64,000 bases of DNA from NCBI GenBank assembly GCA_016271365.2, contig CM057456.1, positions 164,834,501-164,898,500 of the forward strand, in the 5' to 3' direction. The stretch is from Neoceratodus forsteri (taxonomy: Eukaryota > Chordata > Ceratodontiformes > Ceratodontidae). This document shows positions 1 to 10,369 of this stretch, piece by piece. Below the pieces are notes generated by a model. It ran no database searches and was not told where the DNA came from. It worked only from the letters and a program-made list of their open reading frames with translations. A program made the translations under genes and the position numbers. The first letter of the stretch is position 1; each line of letters starts with the position of its first letter.

Positions 1-741
1 AATCTGGATGGCTTCAACTGGACAAACGCATAAAATACCAAACCTGCATCACGGCCAAGAAAATTATAATGGGGCTTGCCCCACCTGGTGTCTGTGCCCT
101 CCTTAAGCCTAGACATAGGAATGTCACTACAAGGAGATCAGTTCCCATCTACTACATATCCCATGATGTCGCACGACCCAAGGACAAAGATCATTCACCT
201 ATCGGGCATCCAACTGGCTCAACTCTCTTGGCAGCGACATAGCGACCACTCCAACACTCAGCCTCTTCAAGTCCAAGCTGTGCCTCTCACTGCTTGTATC
301 CTGCGATTGCCCATCTTAACATTTCTACCATTCCAGCTGCATATGCCCCAGCACCCAGCACTTACAATCAGTCTTTGCACCCCTAGTGCCTTACCTGTCA
401 TATTCCCTCGACAAGCCCCTCTGGCTGCACTGTCTCCCACCCTCTCACACCTCCCCCTGTATCTCCACTCCTGCCCCAACCACCTCCCGTATTCCCCCTT
501 ACCTCCTGCACCTCCTACCCCCCTCGATCTCCTACCCTCACTTCTCCCCCCACCGACCCCCCTCCTCCCCTTGTCTTGCTCATAGCTCAAGTCTTTGTAC
601 TGGTTATTACATGTCTGTAAGTCAGTGACTATATGTTTGTAACTAAAAATGATGACTGTTGCACATGCTGACATGGAACCTTTGTAAAAGAGCCTCGGCT
701 CGAAGGTATTGTAATCCTAGATTGAAATAAATAAATAAATA
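1..741 (+). mobile_element. LINE 3' fragment, L2/Rex1-like
   Basis: The first bases translate to WLQLDKRIKYQTC, which matches the C-terminal part of the minus-strand LINE at 1110-3228 (NWLNFDWRLKYQTC). This is therefore the 3' end of the same or a sister non-LTR retrotransposon in the opposite orientation. A second homologous stretch, ASNWLNSL followed by a LSLFKSKL motif, corresponds to the family's C-terminal end. It is followed by a long pyrimidine-rich tract (about 440-580) and a 3' tail of AAAT repeats at 725-741. Reverse transcriptase proper lies outside the window. The assignment to the L2/Rex1 side of the CR1 superclade rests on the translated motifs and the tail only. Confidence 0.6.
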
Positions 742-1109
742 TCGGATAACACACCTTTAAGTCAAAGACTCCTTTACAAAGGTCCCGCGTCATTGAAAAC
801 AGAGACATCACGGACAATAACAACAACTATACACAATACTTACAGAAATGGTTACAAAATGGTTACAGATAACACAGTAAAGCAGCTGGCAATACAGAGT
901 TGCAGAGTGCTGCCAAACATAGGTACACAGTGCAGACGGTAGCAGGTAACAAAACATACACTGCAGGGCAGTGGTGCTAGCCATGCCCTGGGGGTTATTT
1001 GCAAGCCTAGGATGGACTGAGGTGTCCATTGTCAAAATATAGGCATGTCCAGGGGCGGCTGCACCAGAGTTATGTCCATAGTCGTGGGGGGGTAGTGGGT
1101 AGGGCTAAA
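741..1109. other. LINE 3' UTR or spacer, no gene
   Basis: This lies between the 3' ends of two tail-to-tail LINE fragments. It probably includes the 3' UTR of the minus-strand copy. I saw no second AAAT-type tail that would mark its end and no coding signal. Confidence 0.4.
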
Positions 1110-3228
1110 TCAATGGCAGTCACAGACTGAGTCATGAGTGATTAGGTCTCTTAGTTGGGACTTGAACTGACCAAGATTGAGTTCAGCGAGGAGGGACTTT
1201 AGGAGTGAGTTAAGCCAGCTAGGGGCCAGGTACCTAAAGGTTCTTTGACCCGAAGCGGTCTTGCAGCAAGGTACCCTGAAGTGAGTTGTTGCTGATTGCT
1301 GAGTAGGCGGTGGACAATGGTGCCTGAAGTAGGGGGGAGAGAGCAGATGGGAGTAGCCCTGCTGTTATTTTTTAGCAAAGAGGCAGGTCTGATATTTGAG
1401 CCTCCAGTCAAAGTTTAGCCAGTTGGTTGAGGTGTAAAGGGTGCACGTATCTATGAGACTGACACAGCCAGTAGCGAGTCTATAGACCTTCTTAAGGGCC
1501 AGCCTAATTTTGTTTAGGTACGTGTTGTCAGCTGCCCCATAGATGATGATTCCATAGTCTATGAGTGATAGTAGTGATGCAGAAACTGCTAGGCGGACAG
1601 CTTCTGGTGGGAGGCAGTGAAGTAGGCTAATACGCACATTGACAGCAGTGCTAAGTATTCGGATGTGATCATGATAGGTAAGCCCAGAGTCTAGAGTGAT
1701 ACCTAAGTATTTGAACGAGGTAACCTGCTCAAGGGAGGCATTTAGGAAGTTCAATATGAGCAGGGATTGTCCTAGGTTTTTGTTTTGGGGGGTGAAAATA
1801 CCATGGATTTTGTTTTTTTATAATTTAAGACTAGCCTATGTTGAACAAACCAAGATTCAGCTTCCATGAAAGATTTTTGGAGTGCCGAGTGGAGGGCCAT
1901 GGGATCAGTGTGGGAGTTGTAGAGGACATCATTGTCTGCATACAGGAGTAGTTTCCCAGAGCAAACATTGGGAAAGAAGTTGAGGAACAGGTAGAAAAGT
2001 AGGGGGCCAAGAATAGAGCCCTGTGGGACCCCTGACCTGACTTGGAGTGGGGAGGATAGGGTATGGGCAATCCTGACTGTCTGGGTTCTCTCGGACAGAT
2101 AGCTGGCAAACCAGCCAGTGGTCTCTGGGGACAGGCCTATTTGTGTAAGGAAATCCAGGAGTAGTGCGTGGTGCACCATATCAAATGCCTTGGAAAGGTC
2201 TATAAAAACAGCACCAGCATTGTGGCCAGTGGCCAGAGATGTGTGGAGGACATTTGTAAATTCCAAGAGGGCTGTGGTGGCACTGTGGTTATGGTGGAAG
2301 CCATGATGCTCAGGACACAGGAGGCTATATTTGGAGAGGTAGTCCATAAGCTGGGTGGTCACAATCTTCTCCAAGGTTTTGGAGAGGGGAGGCAGGATTG
2401 AGATGGGGTGGTAGTTCCCAGGCAGGGTGCGGTCACTGCTTTTAAGGATAGGTGTGATGAGGGCAGATTTCTATTTAGAGGGAAACTGGCCCAATGATAG
2501 GGAATGGTTCAGAAGCATGGTGAGAGGGGGCAGAACTTTGTTAAAGGTGAGCCTAAGCAGTTTAAGATCTAGTGTGTCACTGCTGAAATGTGATTTGTTG
2601 AGGGCCTTGAGTAGAAGAGGGGCAGCTTCATGCTGAGATATTGCTTTAAAGCAGAATGGGGGGTGGAGAGGGAGCAAGGTGGTGCTGGGGAGGTGGTGGA
2701 GAAGAGCAATCGGGGCAGGGTCTGTGGTGATAGACCCATTGGCTCTGAGTTGGGAGGGAGGTGCAGTGGAGGCTTTGCTGCTGAGCTCTTTGAGGGAGTC
2801 CCAGAATTTGCTGCCCAGGCCCCATGTGGCAGTGAGCAAGGTTCACTAGTGCTCAGCCTTTGCCTTACGAATACTCCCAGTACATTTATTGCGTGCTTTT
2901 TGGTAGTGCTGCCTATCAGTGGGTTTACTAGTATCCAGCATAATGTGCCATAGATTGTCACGCTCAGACATCTGTCCAGTGGGCCAGATATTCATAGTTA
3001 TCAACCCTTTAACTCTGTTTGCTTAGGGGTGCATACCAGTTGCAGACAGAGTTGAAAGTGTTGACAAAATGGTCGAGGGCAGAGTCAATGTTCAGTGCGG
3101 TTTTGATGTGGGACCAGCCACTAGCTAAGAGGCACTGTCTGAGGGACCGAAGTTTTCCGGGTTTGAGGAGGGGTTGGAGGATAGTTTTTTTGGGGGGCTT
3201 TTTAACAGTATATGACCAGTGACAGTTA
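1110..3228 (-). pseudogene. LINE ORF2 remnant (reverse transcriptase), L2/Rex1-like
   Basis: Read leftward, this encodes the linker between endonuclease and RT (3228-2400), the RT core (2374-1772) and the C-terminal region, ending at a stop at 1110. Visible RT motifs are an FIDLSKAFD block, SGVPQGSILGPLLF and a catalytic box that reads YADN instead of YADD. After RT come a YLGITLDSGLTYHDH segment and the C-terminal NWLNFDWRLKYQTC and SWLNSL motifs. Frames shift at about 2470 and 1760, and the endonuclease is missing. The element would copy its RNA by target-primed reverse transcription. The upstream end is cut at or near the LTR element at 3225-3233. The mutated catalytic Asp and the frameshifts show it is dead. 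Confidence 0.8.
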
Positions 3229-3232
3229 GGGG

Positions 3233-4222
3233 TGTTAGACATGGAACCATAGTGACACCTGCAGGAAAGGGTAAACTGCTGCACCCCAATCTCTGTATAA
3301 CTCAAGAGTATTCTCTCCATCCCAAAGGGGATGGGTGTGGCTTGAAAATGACATCACATAGACGTTAACTACACACAGAATTTTGAAATCAGGTCATTTT
3401 TTAGCTTGGAGTTTGAAGCCTGAAATATTGATCCTGGAGAATCTCAGAGGTAAGAAGAACGTATCAAGCTGGTATATACTTTTTAAAAAGTATATGTAGT
3501 CCTGGAAAAACCTCTGAACCAGACCTGAGCTTTGTGAGATTGGACTTCTCACATGCTGAACAGAAATTCTGATCTTTAAGTCAGAATTTGGGAATTAAGA
3601 CTTTTTGCTTTTTCAAGATGACCCTGAGTTTTGCAGCAAGAGGAAACTCAGAGACTCAAGTTTCTTTTCAACAATCTAGTGTTTTTCTGAAGAACGTTTC
3701 TTCACCTACAGAGAGAGTTTCCTCTCAAACAGGACATCTGATATTTCTGGACTCTAAACCTCAAAACAAGGCATAATTTAGAACTACAGTGTATAGTGTT
3801 TCTGTATAACCATCCAATATTTATTTTTCATATTGTCTGCAAGAATTTACTGTGTTTTTTTTCTTTTAAGTAAACTTTTATAATTTCTTATCAACTCTGC
3901 CTGGGGTCTGGTTGTGTGATCTAACATTTTAAACAGAAGGGTTCTGTAAAGACTGTATGCCTTGTTAATGAAGATAGTGACCGCTCAGCTATCCTACACA
4001 CCAAATAGGCAAGAGGCTGCCAGTGGCCGTGGTGGAATTCTAACCAAAGGGTGTGGTAAAGAATCAGGGGGGACTTGAGACTGCAGTTTCCAACCTCTCA
4101 CTGGGAAAAGGAAGGTTAGTGATGCTTTCTGAACCCTACAACTGCTCACGAGTTCCATAAAGAGTGGGACCATCTCTGTAAACAGGAGGTCCTGTCATGC
4201 CCACGGGGTTGGGCTCATGACA
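3233..4222 (+). repeat. 5' LTR of Gmr1-like copy 1
   Basis: The ~990-bp repeat aligns base by base with 9365-10369, sharing the start TGTTAGACATGG, the ACACCTGCAG block and the late GGGGTTGGGCT. It ends CATGACA, immediately before a TGG-initiated candidate primer-binding site. Similarity may extend 7-8 bp left (GTTAGGG), so the boundary is uncertain within 3225-3233. The LTR would carry the Pol II promoter and polyadenylation signal; I did not pin down either. Confidence 0.85.
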
Positions 4223-4226
4223 GATT

Positions 4227-4244
4227 TGGTGGTAGCGGTGGGAC
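4227..4244 (+). promoter_or_regulatory. candidate tRNA primer-binding site, copy 1
   Basis: TGGTGGTAGCGGTGGGAC begins 4 bp after the LTR end. It starts with TGG, as expected for pairing with a tRNA 3' CCA. The second element has a related sequence, TGGTTGGCAGAGGTGTGC, in the same position. I could not assign the primer tRNA. Confidence 0.55.
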
Positions 4245-4380
4245 TTTGAACAGTCTTACAAAACCATCACACAATAGAGGGCAGAATTTGGAAATGGGAA
4301 CAAGAAATTTGTTTGCAGACAATAGACCCTATCCTCTTTGATTATTTTTTTTGAACAAAGTAGTATTGTATAGAAGAAGA

Positions 4381-5570
4381 ATGTCTTCCCAGTACAGCAC
4401 TATGAATCTGGAACAGCTGAGGAAGATATGTGTAGAAAAGGGTATTCCCAGTGAGAACAAAATTAAAAAGAAACTTACAGAAGCCCTTATGGCAGCTGAG
4501 ATGGAGGAAACCTCACCACGCTTAGAGACACAGGTGGTGACTCCAGATGCACAGAGCCCAGAGGAGAAAGAGCAATCCATTGACAAGGAGCTGGAGCTGA
4601 GGAGGCTGCAGATGTAGGAGAGACAGCTTTAGATGGAGCAAAAAAGGTCTGAGATGAAACTACAGGTAAGGCATCTCCAGAGAGGGGCCGAAGAAAGGCA
4701 GTGACAGAGAGAGGCTGAAGAAAAACAGCTCAAGAGAGAGGCAGAGGAAAAACAGCATCAGAGAGAGTTTGAACTGAAGAAGCTGAAACTCCAACCAGCT
4801 GCACCTGAGCAGGTAAGTGGTGGGGGTGGGTCTGAAACTCCAGGGCTGGGGTACAAATTAAATTCAAAACTGATAGCTGAGTTCAAAGAGAGGGAGGATA
4901 TGGACATGTTTTTGAATTCATTTGAAAAGGTCTGTATCCAGGCCAGTCTACCAAATGAGACTTGGAACTTTCAGCTGTCTCCACTTCTTACTGGCAAGGG
5001 AAGGGAGGCATTGGGACTGATGGACAATTTTGACAGTAAAGATTTTGATAAGTTAAAAACTGAATTATTAGAAAAATATGATCTGAACCGAGATGCATAC
5101 AGAGCAAAATTCCGGAAACTCCAAAAGGGTCTGGAAATGAGTTTGAAGGAAGTAGCCACTAAACAGCATCAATATTTAAAACGTTGGTGGGAGGGGGTAA
5201 AAGCAAATTCTGTTGAAACTATTGAAGAGGTGGTATTACTTGAACAGTTTTATTGGATTTGCTCACCTAATCTAAAGCTTTGGCTGGAGGGCTGAGATCC
5301 AAAGACTGCCAAACAGGATGCAGAGCTGGCAGATCGCTATGCTCAAAGCAGGCCTACTCTCAAGGGGAATGGGGGAGCAGGAAATTCAGGGGTGAAAGGA
5401 AAAAGTGGGCACTTTGGGCAACCAAAAGCCACGGCACCTCTGAAAAAGAAAGGAACCACCCAGTGCCCAAAAGGGAGTTTTGGGAAAAGAAAAATGAATG
5501 CTTCTTTTGTAAACAGCCAGGTCATCATTCTAGGCAGTGTCCTAAGAACGTCCAAAAGGTAAAAGGGTCT
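4381..5570 (+). pseudogene. gag: gag of Gmr1-like copy 1 (SAP-like, coiled coil, SCAN-like, zinc knuckle)
   Basis: The start ATG at 4381 follows the primer site by about 140 bp. Residues ~5-40 (NLEQLRKICVEKGIP, then KKKLTEALM) have the helix-turn-helix spacing of a SAP motif. A charged heptad-like stretch follows (4570-4790, repeated REAEEKQ), probably a coiled coil. The stretch at 4860-5330 is a capsid-like region whose second half resembles a SCAN domain: YRAKFRKL, then VVLLEQFYWICSP, then DPKTAKQ and LADRYAQSR. SCAN domains of vertebrate zinc-finger proteins are known to derive from a Gmr1-like gag. A perfect CX2CX4HX4C knuckle (CFFCKQPGHHSRQC) is at 5499-5540. Four in-frame stops (4615, ~4630, ~4702, ~5293) and a frameshift between about 5345 and 5490 break it. 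Confidence 0.85.
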
Positions 5571-5599
5571 GTACATACTGAGACAGTTGCCAACTGTGT

Positions 5600-6228
5600 T
5601 ACTGATGCTCTCCTTAAAAATATGAAGGTGCACATTCACCCAGTCACAGTGAATGGGGTACAGGCTAGAGGGCTAAGGGATATGGGATCATCTCTTATCC
5701 TGGTGAAAGGGGATTTGGTGGGGGGCTAAACAAATGCTGCCAAATCACTTTGTCTCTGTGAGGGATTAAACTGGGGAAAAGAAAACATATGCCAGTGTTA
5801 CCATGGATTGGGAAGATGCAGGTGAAGGGGTATGGAAGGTGGCTGTAGCCAACAAACTCATTATAGATGTTATTGTAGGGAATGATGTTCCACAGGGGGT
5901 GGTTTGTGTTGTGACCCATAACCAAAAGGATAGGGGCTCCTATGATCTTCCGGACCCCACAGAAATTCAGACAGAAGAGGTTGGGAGACAGGCCAGCCAA
6001 CCTGTGGCCCTTGTAAAAGAGGGAGATAACAGGTGGATGGAACTTCCCCTAGTGGCAGTTAACCTAACTGCTACTGGAGGTTGCTTTCAGGAGAAATGGG
6101 TGACGCTTAGCCCGGGGAAGGGGAAAGGTTGGGATACTAAGTCCCCTACTGCCACAGCTATGGACCTCAGCCTGGGAACTTATGGGGACATGTTCTATGC
6201 TCTGGGTAAGTGGGAAGACAAGACTTAG
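5600..6228 (+). pseudogene. retropepsin-like protease and linker, copy 1
   Basis: After the knuckle, the motif VNGVQARGLRDMG aligns with VNGVQMQGLRDTG of the second element. The aspartic protease active site DTG is DMG here (5679-5687). A frame change at about 5730 is followed by LIIDVIVGND, the counterpart of the VILGNN flap/ILG motif. The rest (to the stop at 6226-6228) is a poorly conserved linker leading to integrase. No RT motif occurs between protease and integrase. The DMG substitution and the stop at about 5727 indicate loss of function. Confidence 0.7.
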
Positions 6229-6289
6229 CAGCAGCACAACAGACATATCCTAGGTTAGAGAAACTGAGAGCCTGTGCAGAGTCTGATGG

Positions 6290-7505
6290 GACACAGGGGG
6301 GTGACTGAAAACATAGGGTGTACTGGGACAATGGACTGTTATACACACAGGACATCAGGACAGAGGGAGTGGTGATGGGCAGGCAGCTTGTTGTTACCCA
6401 AGAGTATTGTGGGTTATTGCTCAATGTAGCTCTTGATATTCCCATGTCTGGACATTTGGGCATTGCGCATACTATACAGCACTTAGCCCACAATTTTCAT
6501 TAGCCCAATATTACCAAGCAAGTGAAGGAATACTGCAAATCCTGTCACCGGTGTCAGGAAATAGGGAAGACCAGATGCAAAGCGAAGGCTGCCCTGATTC
6601 CCTTACCAATTGTGGAGGAGCCATTTCAGAAGATTGGAATGGATATTGTAGGTCCTTTGAATACCCCAAGTTCCTTCAGGAAAAAATATATATTGACAGT
6701 CGTCGGTTATACTACTCGCTATCCCAAAGCCATTGCACTGTCCTCCTTTAAGGCAGGCAAGGTGGCAGAAGCCATGTTGGAGATTTTCTCCTGTGTTGGG
6801 TTTCTGCAGGAGGTTATCTCTGATCAAGGGGGTACATTTATGTCAGATCTAATAAAGAGTTTATGGGAGGAGTGTGGTGTCATACAGAGGTGCACAACGC
6901 CTTATCACTCACAAGCCAGTGATCTCATGGAGAGATTTAATGGGACTCTAAAAGCTATGCTTATGGCATTTGCAGAACAGCATGGGTGGGACTGGGAGAA
7001 ATACCTACCCACCTGCTGTTTGCCCACAGGGAAGTGCCACAAGAGTTGACCGGGTTTTCACCCTTCGAGCTCTTGTATGGGCACAGGGTGAGGGGGCCCC
7101 TAGCTTTAATACGAGAAGACTGGGAGGGTAAGCATGCCACTCAGGAGACTGCCATAGTGGAGTATGTGTTTAAATTCAGGGAGATGCTGAAGGAGCTTAT
7201 GGCATGGCCCAGAGCAACGTGGCAGCTGCCCAGCAAAAACAAAAGACCTGGTTTGATTGTAGAGCCAGATCTCACTCGTACAGGGTAGGACAGGAGGTAA
7301 TGGTTCTGATCCCGGTCCAGAAGAACAAGCTGCAAGCTGAGTGGGCAGGGCCATACAAGGTAGCCTTGTAGGTAAGTGGTAATAATTACATTGTGGAGTT
7401 ACCTGACCGAAAACACACTCACAGGATGTATCATGTAAACGTGATGAAGCCATATTTTAATAGGGCTGACACTGTACTTGTGGTTTACAGTCCTGGGATG
7501 GGTTA
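6290..7505 (+). pseudogene. integrase with GPY/F module, copy 1
   Basis: The N-terminal zinc-binding region reads SGHLGIAHT followed by YCKSCHRC. The first His of the HHCC motif is replaced (ALD here, AHD in copy 2). The DDE core is intact in residues: MDIVGPL, then VISDQGGTF, then LMERF, with exactly 35 residues between the second Asp and the Glu. The C-terminal end holds a GPY/F module (WAGPYKV, 7345-7365) and YHVNVMKPY. The protein would insert the cDNA into host DNA. Defects are a stop near 6502 within NFHxPN, a frame change at about 7010 and a stop in the GPY/F module. It sits upstream of RT. Confidence 0.88.
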
Positions 7506-7506
7506 G

Positions 7507-8430
7507 GTGAGGAAGACCACCCTCTCGACTTGTTAGCTGAGAGTAAACAGGTGTCATCTGCAGAGACCATCACACTGTCACCCCAGTTGACACATGGACA
7601 GGCCCAAGAATTAAGGTCTGTTTGCCAGGAATTTGTCACTTTATTTACGCTAAAGCCTGGACAGACACCACTAGTGGTGCATAATGCAGACATGGGGACC
7701 CAAGCACCCATACATAGGACAGCTTACCCGGTGTCAGAGACAGTCTTCAAGGACATTAGGAGGGAGGTGGGGAGATGCTGGATCCAGGGGTTATCCAGAA
7801 ATCCCACAACATCTGGGCCTCACCTGTAGTCCTTGTACCAAAACCAGATGGGACTACATGGTTCTGCATAGATTATCATGGGATTAATGCAATTATGAAA
7901 TCTGATGTCCACCCAATGACACACATGGTTGTATTGCTGGACAAACTGGGTGGTGATATATTTAACTATAGTAGACTTGACAAAGGGGTATTGGCTGGTG
8001 GAACTCACTGACAGGGCTAGGGAAAGGTCAGCATTCATCACCCCAGTTGGCCTGTTTGAGTTCAAGATCATGTCCTTTGGGATGAGGAATGCCCTTGCTA
8101 CATTTCAAGGGTTAGTAAATCAGAGGTTACAGGATACAGAGGACTTTGCATTCGCCTACTTGGATGATGTTGCTATTTTCAACAATAGCTGGAAGGAACA
8201 CCTGTTACACCTGAGGGAGGTGTTTAGCTGAATGCAGGTCACAGGTCTGTATATTAAAGCAGAAAAGTGCCAGGTGGCCATGGCAGAGGTTACTTATTTG
8301 GGACATGTGGTGAGGCAGTGCCAGCTCTGCCCAAATCAGGAGAAAATAGAGGCCACTGCATCATGGCCCATGCCTAGAAACCCAGAGACAAGCCAGGAGC
8401 TTTCTGGGGACTGCAGGGTACTATAGGAAA
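7507..8430 (+). pseudogene. reverse transcriptase, copy 1
   Basis: Located directly downstream of integrase. In order: a leader (LSPQLTHGQAQELRS), SPVVLVPKPDGTTWFCIDY, LTKGYW, SAFITPVGLFEFKIMSFGM and the catalytic YLDD at 8157-8168. The thumb region has IKAEKCQVAM and YLGHVV. These are standard Ty3/gypsy RT blocks 1-7. Frames change near 7770, 7930 and 8430, and a stop follows REVFS at 8229. The catalytic box itself is intact. Function would be minus- and plus-strand cDNA synthesis in the virus-like particle. Confidence 0.88.
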
Positions 8431-8972
8431 TGTGTTTCCAACAACAGTTCCCTGGCTGCTCCTTTATCTGGCTTGTTGACAAAGAAGAAGCCTAGGAGGG
8501 TAAAATGGTACCCAGACTATGAGCAGTCCTTCACACAACTAAAAACCTAGCTGTGTAGGGCCCCAGTGCTGGCCAGCCCAGACTACAACAGGCCATTTGT
8601 GGTGCAAACTGATGCCTTAGATGTGGGAATAAGGGTAGTCATCAGACAAGTATCCAATCAGGGGAGAGAGCACCCTATTGTATACATAAGCAAGAAGCTG
8701 CTTCCACGTGAACAAGTTTATTCGACAGTAGAAAAAGAATGCCTTGCCTTAGTTTGGGCATTGAAAGAACTGGAACCATATGTGTATGGGAGGCATTTTA
8801 AGGTCCAAACAGACCACAACCCATTAGTATGGTTGGGCCAGATGGGGAAAACAAATGGAAAACTCATGAGGTAGAGTATTGCCTTGCAGGCTTATGACAT
8901 GGAAGTTACCCATAGGCCTGGGTCTAAGAATGGGAATGCAGATGGCCTATCTCACATACTGGATCACTAACA
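8431..8972 (+). pseudogene. RNase H, copy 1
   Basis: Begins in a degraded tether (several stops, 8430-8560). It then reads VVQTDALDVGIRVV (first catalytic Asp, in the usual TDAS context but here TDAL), HPIVYISKKL, STVEKECLALVWAL (catalytic Glu), QTDHNPLVW (Asp), and a C-terminal PGSKNGNADGLSH that carries the last Asp. A stop interrupts it at 8872. The order RT-RNase H at the very end of pol, with nothing but ~390 bp of non-coding sequence before the 3' LTR, confirms that integrase is not downstream. Confidence 0.85.
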
Positions 8973-9364
8973 GAACTGGGAAGAACATTGCTGTCAATAA
9001 AGGCATGTTCCCCCCAGATTCTGTTTTAGGAGGGAAGGATGTTTTGCAAGATAGGCATATTACCACTTTATTTAATGTTCCTATTTCCTGGGTTGTGAGT
9101 GACTCCAGAGTTAAGGAACTGTCCCTTTAAATGCCCAGAAAAAATTGAACAAATAAAAGAATTTACCAAAGCCAGTTTGGGCCTAGCATTCATCTAGATA
9201 GGGAAGAGACAGGTCCATGTATCCTAAGAGTCATTTTTCTTGGATTGAATGGTTAAACTGGACACTTAACCTTCCAATAACAGGAAAATGCCAGTGGAGG
9301 GGGGGCAGCCTGACGTCATGAACTCAAAATAGTAAGATGTTATGCATATACCATATGTTAGGGA
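8973..9364 (+). other. untranslated tail of copy 1 with candidate polypurine tract
   Basis: There is no open frame related to pol here. A purine-rich run GTGGAGGGGGGG lies at about 9294-9306, followed by TGACGTCATG. That would be a sensible polypurine tract/LTR junction if the complete LTR starts at about 9311 rather than 9365. Confidence 0.4.
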
Positions 9365-10369
9365 TGTTAGACATGGAACCATAGTGACACCTGCAGAAAA
9401 GGGTAAACTGTTGCACCCCAATCTCTGTACAACTCAAGAGAATTCACCCCATCCCAAAGGGGATGGGTGTGACTTGAAAAATGACATCACTCAGACATTA
9501 AGCACACACAGAATATTGAAATCAGGTCACTTTTTAGCTTGGAGTTTGAAGCCTCAGGAAGTGATCCTGGAGAATCTCAGAGCTAAGAAGAACTTATCAA
9601 GCTGGTATATACTTTTTAAAAAGTATATGTAGTCCTGGAAAAACCTCTGAACCAGACCTGAGCCTTGTGAGATTAGACTTCTCACATGCTGACCTGAAAA
9701 TTCTAACCTTTAAGTCAGAATTTGGGAATCAAGACTTTTTGCTTTTTCAAGACGACCCTGAGTTTTGCACCAAGAGGAAACTCAAAGACTCAAGTTTCTT
9801 TCCAACAATCTAGTGTTTTTCTAAAGAACTTTTCTTCACCTACAGAGGAAGTTTCCTCTCAAACAGGTCATTTGATATTTCTGGACTCTAAACCTCAAAG
9901 CATGATGTAGTTTAGAACTACAGAGTATAGTGTTTCTGTATAACCATCCATTATTTATTTTTCGTATTGTCTGCTTTTCAGATCTTCCAAATTGTAGAAC
10001 TTACTGTGTTTTTTTTTCTTTTAAGTAAACTTTTATAATTTCTTATCAGCTCTGCTTGGGGTCTGGTTGTGTGATGTAACATTTTAAAGAGAAGGATTTT
10101 GTAAAGACTGTATGCCTTGTTAATGAAGATAGTGATCACTCAGCTATCCTACAAACCAAATAGTTAAGAGGATGCCAGTGGCCATGGTGGGATTCTAACC
10201 AGACAGCATAGTAAAGAGTCAAGGGGACACAAGACTACAGTTTCCACCCTCCCACTGGGAAAAGGAAGGTTAGTGACACTTCCTGAACCCCACAACTGCT
10301 CATGAGTTCCGTAAAAAGGGAGACCATCCCTGCAAACAGGAGGTCCTGCTGTGCTCATGGGGTTGGGCT
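9365..10369 (+). repeat. 3' LTR of Gmr1-like copy 1 (interrupted)
   Basis: Second copy of the LTR at 3233-4222. The match runs to GGGGTTGGGCT at 10369, where the foldback element starts. The expected last bases (CATGACA in the 5' LTR) seem to be represented by TGTGAAA at 11786-11792, just beyond the foldback. The copies differ by scattered substitutions and small indels, so the insertion is not recent. Confidence 0.82.
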
